Shown: one piece after another, positions 19,878-22,585 of the stretch
Layout: the number at the start of each line of letters is the position of its first letter
Numbering within the stretch: position 1 is the stretch's first letter
NCBI GenBank assembly: GCA_011763485.2
Contig: JAANSK020256385.1
Location: forward strand, 1 to 22,585
From: Isoetes engelmannii
Lineage: Eukaryota > Streptophyta > Lycopodiopsida > Isoetales > Isoetaceae
Direction of reading: 5' to 3'
DNA: 22,585 nucleotides
Made by a program: the position numbers and the translations under genes
The notes under the pieces: generated by a model
Told to the model about the DNA's origin: nothing
What the model saw: the letters and a program-made list of their open reading frames with translations, nothing else
The model's database searches: none

Positions 19878-20504
19878 CTACTCCAATTTCAAAGTTGTCG
19901 TGTCTGCCGCTCCTTTTTCATCGGTTCGGTTGAATTCCAGCTCCTCTGGCAAAGAAGTTGCCCCTAGGATGGGTGTTAGTGGGGCGTAGACAACAGTTTG
20001 CGACAAACTTTCTGGAACCTTGGGCTTAGACCTTGTTGGTCCAATGACCTTGAGTCTGATTGCTGAAGTTGGCTCCATTTGTGTAGAGGCAGAAGTGGAG
20101 TCATCGTGCTTCCTTTTCTTGGAAAAGTTGCTAGTACCCTCACTTTCTTCCAGAATGGGTTTTATTCCAAAATTAGGCGACATGCTCATGAAATACTTTG
20201 TGGACTTGCTTTTAGAACTCTCAGGTAGGTATTCGGGTAACTTACCCTTAGAAGATTCATGCGACATTGCCTTTGAAGATGGGCTCAACCTTGGAGGAGA
20301 CACATCTTTCGTACTAACACTGGGTTCTCCATTCCTCACGAAGATTTCTCTGTTTATTTCCTTGCACCTTGCTGTTAGCCATGAGCTGCCCATTCTGGTG
20401 GGCATCTTGTCATCCTTGAAAGCCTTTATTGTATAGCTTGGTAATTTCTTGTCATTAATCATATACTTTCTGCAGGCCATTCCCAGACAATGTCCATACT
20501 GCAA
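19878..20504 (-). CDS. Unknown Ser/Lys-rich protein with nuclear-type signal, 208 codons
   Basis: This is the longest uninterrupted frame outside the pyrimidine tract that looks real. Residues 1-60 seem globular (YGHCLGMACRKY, MGSSWLTARC, REIFVRNGEP). Residues 61-175 are low-complexity Ser/Lys/Pro, with a KKRKHDD basic cluster at 129-135 typical of a nuclear localisation signal. The C-terminus is acidic to mixed. The start is uncertain: the frame could be an internal exon, because a CAG acceptor (GAATTGCAG) lies immediately upstream of the TATGGACATTG that contains the ATG. I recognise no family. With its neighbours it may form one multi-exon gene reading leftward. Confidence 0.45.
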   Translation of the reverse strand: MQYGHCLGMACRKYMINDKKLPSYTIKAFKDDKMPTRMGSSWLTARCKEINREIFVRNGEPSVSTKDVSPPRLSPSSKAMSHESSKGKLPEYLPESSKSKSTKYFMSMSPNFGIKPILEESEGTSNFSKKRKHDDSTSASTQMEPTSAIRLKVIGPTRSKPKVPESLSQTVVYAPLTPILGATSLPEELEFNRTDEKGAADTTTLKLE

Positions 20505-20505
20505 T

Positions 20506-20757
20506 TCAGACCAGCAGCCTCCAATGATTCATAAGATTGGAAGTTGTCACCGTGACCTTTAGCCATGTGGTCCTCTTTCCTGCTTTAGACTTACGTGAAC
20601 TTGCCATCATCATATAAGGGTCATCCAATATGCGTTGGATGTTTTCTGCTACTCGACCTCGAAATAAACCGAGCACCTTCTCCAGATTTTCTTTAACAAC
20701 CTCTGTAGATGGAGGAGAGGATATTGGCGGTGTTGCACTGCCAGATGTAGAAGGCAT
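20506..20757 (-). CDS. Unknown exon-like frame, Pro/Ser start then helix
   Basis: It begins MPSTSGSATPPISSPPSTEV and continues into a charged helical stretch (VKENLEKVLGLFRGRVAENI). After a Lys-rich turn near SRKSKAGKRTTWLK, the frame that looks more protein-like shifts to an alternative (KGHGDNFQSYESLEAAGLNC). That means either a splice junction or a frameshift near 20565. The first 35 codons are partly duplicated upstream at 20801-20893. Family unknown. Confidence 0.35.
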   Translation of the reverse strand: MPSTSGSATPPISSPPSTEVVKENLEKVLGLFRGRVAENIQRILDDPYMMMASSRKSKAGKRTTWLKVTVTTSNLMNHWRLLV

Positions 20758-20893
20758 TTTGAGCCACGGTGTTTGCAGGAGCTATACCAGCCTCTAGGCT
20801 GAGCACCTTCATGTCTTCCTCAAGAGACTCTGTAGATGCAAGAGAGGATTTTGTTGGCATTGCCCTAGCCACAATATTTGCAAGAGCTATCCC
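20671..20893 (-). repeat. Imperfect duplication of an exon-like segment
   Basis: Copies at 20671-20788 and 20801-20893 share GAGCACCTTC, CTCTGTAGATG, AGAGAGGAT-like and GAGCTAT words in the same order; the left copy has about 25 extra bases. In the minus frame both encode a similar peptide: ATPPISSPPSTEVVKENLEK against AMPTKSSLASTESLEEDMKV. Confidence 0.7.
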
Positions 20894-21142
20894 ATCCCGT
20901 CTACCTATACATGGTGCAAGAACAGTTTAACTATATGAAGGTACCCTCTATCCTTTGCTAGAAAACCCAGTCCATCAGGCGATCCTTCCGAGCATGGGCT
21001 TAAAGATGGACAACACAAAGACGAACGTGATAACCAGGACTCCCGAAAATACTCGGACATTATTTTTTTAAAATTGTATTCTGATATCACATCAAGAAAA
21101 TAGTACAATCCGGAATATCTACCAGCTCTTCAAGGACGCTAT

Positions 21143-21234
21143 ATATCTACAAGCTCTTCACGTTCTTTCATCAGGATAAAGGATGCACGTCATATCTACC
21201 AACTCTACACGTGCTTTCATCAGGACGAATGATG
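21143..21234. repeat. 43-bp direct repeat, 49-bp period
   Basis: Copies at 21143-21185 and 21192-21234 share ATATCTAC, CACGT and CTTTCATCAGGA. The right copy overlaps the 3' end of the unknown minus-strand frame at 21158-21568, so the duplication may mark the edge of that exon. Confidence 0.75.
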
Positions 21235-21568
21235 TATATCTACTCATCTCTCTTAGAAGTGCGCGGGCATGTAGCCTCACGTCTGGATCTTCAGTCGTTG
21301 GGAAAGCCACCAACAATCTTAAGAGGAGATCCGTCTGTGTCGTAAGTGCTTCAACCCGATCTGCCCAAGTAGACAACACGAGATACAGTCGTGCTTGTGC
21401 CATCACTGGATCTGTGAATGAATCTGATAGAAGTTCCATATTATCCATGACGCGTTGCCGCACAAAACCGAACACCTCCATGCGTTTTGCCACCTCTCCT
21501 TCCGATTTGCTTGATGCAACAACTCTCGCGTTTCTATGCAGGGCATAGAAAGGCAGATTTATTATATG
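21158..21568 (-). CDS. Unknown helical protein exon, 136 codons
   Basis: An acceptor-like CCGTAG precedes 21568, after which the frame is open to a stop at 21158. The sequence is strongly helical and amphipathic: KRMEVFGFVRQRVMDNMELL, then ARLYLVLSTWADRVEAL, LLLRLLVAFP, HARALLREMSRYTSF. GC content and codon use look more like a coding exon than the surrounding DNA does. An internal ATG at 21493 could start a 111-aa product. I recognise no family. Confidence 0.45.
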   Translation of the reverse strand, partial: HIINLPFYALHRNARVVASSKSEGEVAKRMEVFGFVRQRVMDNMELLSDSFTDPVMAQARLYLVLSTWADRVEALTTQTDLLLRLLVAFPTTEDPDVRLHARALLREMSRYTSFVLMKARVELVDMTCILYPDERT

Positions 21569-21594
21569 CTACGGCTGGATTGACAAGATGCCGA

Positions 21595-21864
21595 CTAGGT
21601 TAATCTATAGGCCTGGTCTACAGTTGTTGAAGCAGTAGGGATGCTAAACCTTCGACCCTCCATTGGAGTGTAATGCTCAACTCCAGTACAGAGAACAGCC
21701 TTACTGCCCTGCATACCAGAGCTGCACATTACAGTCCAATGTAGGAGCGAAACTTTATCATTCCTATGGGATAACTCTGAAGCATCACCAAAGCGATTCT
21801 TGCATGTTGTGCAGTTCGCAATAGTGACATTTTTGGCACTAGATTTGCTCATGAAGATCGCCAC
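21595..21864 (-). CDS. Unknown small protein with CxxC, 89 codons
   Basis: The frame begins MAIFMSKSSAKN. It has Cys18-x2-Cys21 followed by His33, His42, Cys47 and Cys59, which could bind a metal, although the spacing matches no zinc finger I know. The C-terminal half (GVEHYTPMEGRRFSIPTAST) looks globular. Just before its ATG lies the GATCGC hairpin at 21854-21873, so the start overlaps the dyad. It may be the 5' exon of the leftward gene suggested by the frames at 21158-21568 and below. Confidence 0.4.
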   Translation of the reverse strand: MAIFMSKSSAKNVTIANCTTCKNRFGDASELSHRNDKVSLLHWTVMCSSGMQGSKAVLCTGVEHYTPMEGRRFSIPTASTTVDQAYRLT

Positions 21865-21873
21865 TGCGATCTT
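21854..21873. repeat. GATCGC hairpin, 8-bp stem
   Basis: AAGATCGC and GCGATCTT pair perfectly around the loop CACT. It has the same core as the dyads at 31-49 and 19224-19239 and overlaps the start of the CxxC frame. Confidence 0.7.
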
Positions 21874-22169
21874 TCTAAGCTTAAAAACATTAAGTATACT
21901 GTAAAACTAGTTCACCAACAAGCTGATGGATATAAGCGCGCTATTGGGGGACAATTTCGTGAAAAGAAAGCACCCCCCCCAAGCACCCCTGCTTTGGGTT
22001 GGCACGTAGGATGTACTTTCATTGACGGTTTGACGGGCTGAAGGCAAGATTCCCCGTCACTGATGGGGTTCCCGTCAGTTACACTTTCAGTGTACTCCGA
22101 CCTCGACTTATGGATCAGAGCGCCAAAGGAGGATCGTTGCATTTCTTCTATTCATGAAATTACTTGGAA
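21874..22169. other. Spacer between divergent unknown frames
   Basis: This stretch lies between the leftward frames and the rightward fragment starting at 22170, so it could hold a shared promoter. It has a run of nine C at 21972-21980 and a CGTCACTGATGGGGTTCCCGTCAG segment of dyad-like character (22053-22077). The minus-strand frame at 21912-22142 looks like chance. Confidence 0.35.
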
Positions 22170-22585
22170 ATGGCAGGTTGCAGCAATGATTCAGAAGCTT
22201 TTTCGATGAGTGATAACAATAAGGTTAGTTTCAGCTTTCTTGATTGCCTTTTCCTTTCTTTCCCTATCAGATTACTTCTTTCGTGATCTTGCTCTTGCCT
22301 TTCCAGATGAAGGTCGCTACTACAGTCAAGGAGTTCGTTGAGTTCCGAGGGCTATGAGATAAGGGCAGGGATCCGGAGACAATAACTTGGGATGAATGCC
22401 CTACAGAAGATTTCTTGCAGGTATGGTCCGAGGAAATGAAGGAGGGAAAAATCAAGCTACACAAAGCCCGGTCTGAGTTTGCAGCACTGGTTAGGGATTT
22501 GGCAGGTTGAGTGTACCAGTATGGGATCAAGAACAAGGAAGCAAGGGTTCATTTCGCAAGGGCTTTTGCATGGCAGAATACAAAA
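22170..22585 (+). pseudogene. Unknown gene fragment with two in-frame TGA codons, runs off the edge
   Basis: A first exon 22170-22223 (MAGCSNDSEAFSMSDNNK) is followed by a GTTAGT donor, an 83-base pyrimidine-rich intron and a CAG acceptor before 22307. The second exon then reads MKVATTVKEFVEFRGL, a TGA at 22355-22357, a charged helical stretch with TITWDECPTEDFLQVWSEEM, a second TGA at 22508-22510 and a further open stretch to the window end. Both stops could derive from an Arg CGA codon by a single C-to-T change, which suggests a methylated, silenced element. I do not recognise the protein; a transposon-borne gene is my best guess. Confidence 0.4.

Overview
The window is nuclear DNA from a land plant, most likely an angiosperm. 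Two multi-exon genes have short introns with GT..AG borders and encode proteins whose closest remembered relatives are plant ones. The rest is AT-rich intergenic DNA and old plant-type transposable elements. I could not name the species. I see no rRNA, tRNA, CRISPR array or bacterial operon.

Layout. Bases 1-1135 hold no recognised gene, only a small GATCGC hairpin near the left edge and a run of 17 A just before the first gene. Bases 1136-5828 (+) are a 14-exon gene for a plant CCDC93 homologue, a coiled-coil subunit of the CCC/Commander endosomal recycling complex. My model gives 493 aa and lacks a central segment of about 100 residues found in animal CCDC93. Bases 5829-7850 are non-coding with several small tandem duplications. 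Bases 7850-8862 look like the LTR end of a retrotransposon, followed by an initiator-Met-tRNA primer binding site at 8863-8875. Degraded minus-strand reading frames of unknown identity lie at 9185-10026. Bases 10653-11703 form a 1,051-bp non-autonomous Helitron on the minus strand with both ends visible, and about 740 bp of it is a pyrimidine-rich tract.

Bases 12365-16451 (-) are a 12-exon gene that splices cleanly to a 383-aa protein. It joins an N-terminal CinA-C-like domain to a C-terminal nucleotidylyltransferase domain (GSFNPLHEGH ... ISSTELR) and is like the Arabidopsis gene I recall as At2g01220. Bases 16452-19100 are intergenic with small repeats. From about 19.2 kb to the end lies an unidentified accessory module. 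It has several coding-like minus-strand frames (a helical protein, a Ser/Lys-rich nuclear-type protein and a basic C-terminal protein), internal duplications and recurrent GATCGC dyads. It ends in a plus-strand gene fragment broken by two TGA codons.

The two intact genes converge, with their 3' ends about 6.5 kb apart, and nearly all the recognisable mobile DNA lies between them. Nothing links them functionally: one is predicted to act in endosomal sorting, the other in nucleotide or cofactor metabolism. All splice models were made by eye from reading frame, splice signals and remembered family sequence.
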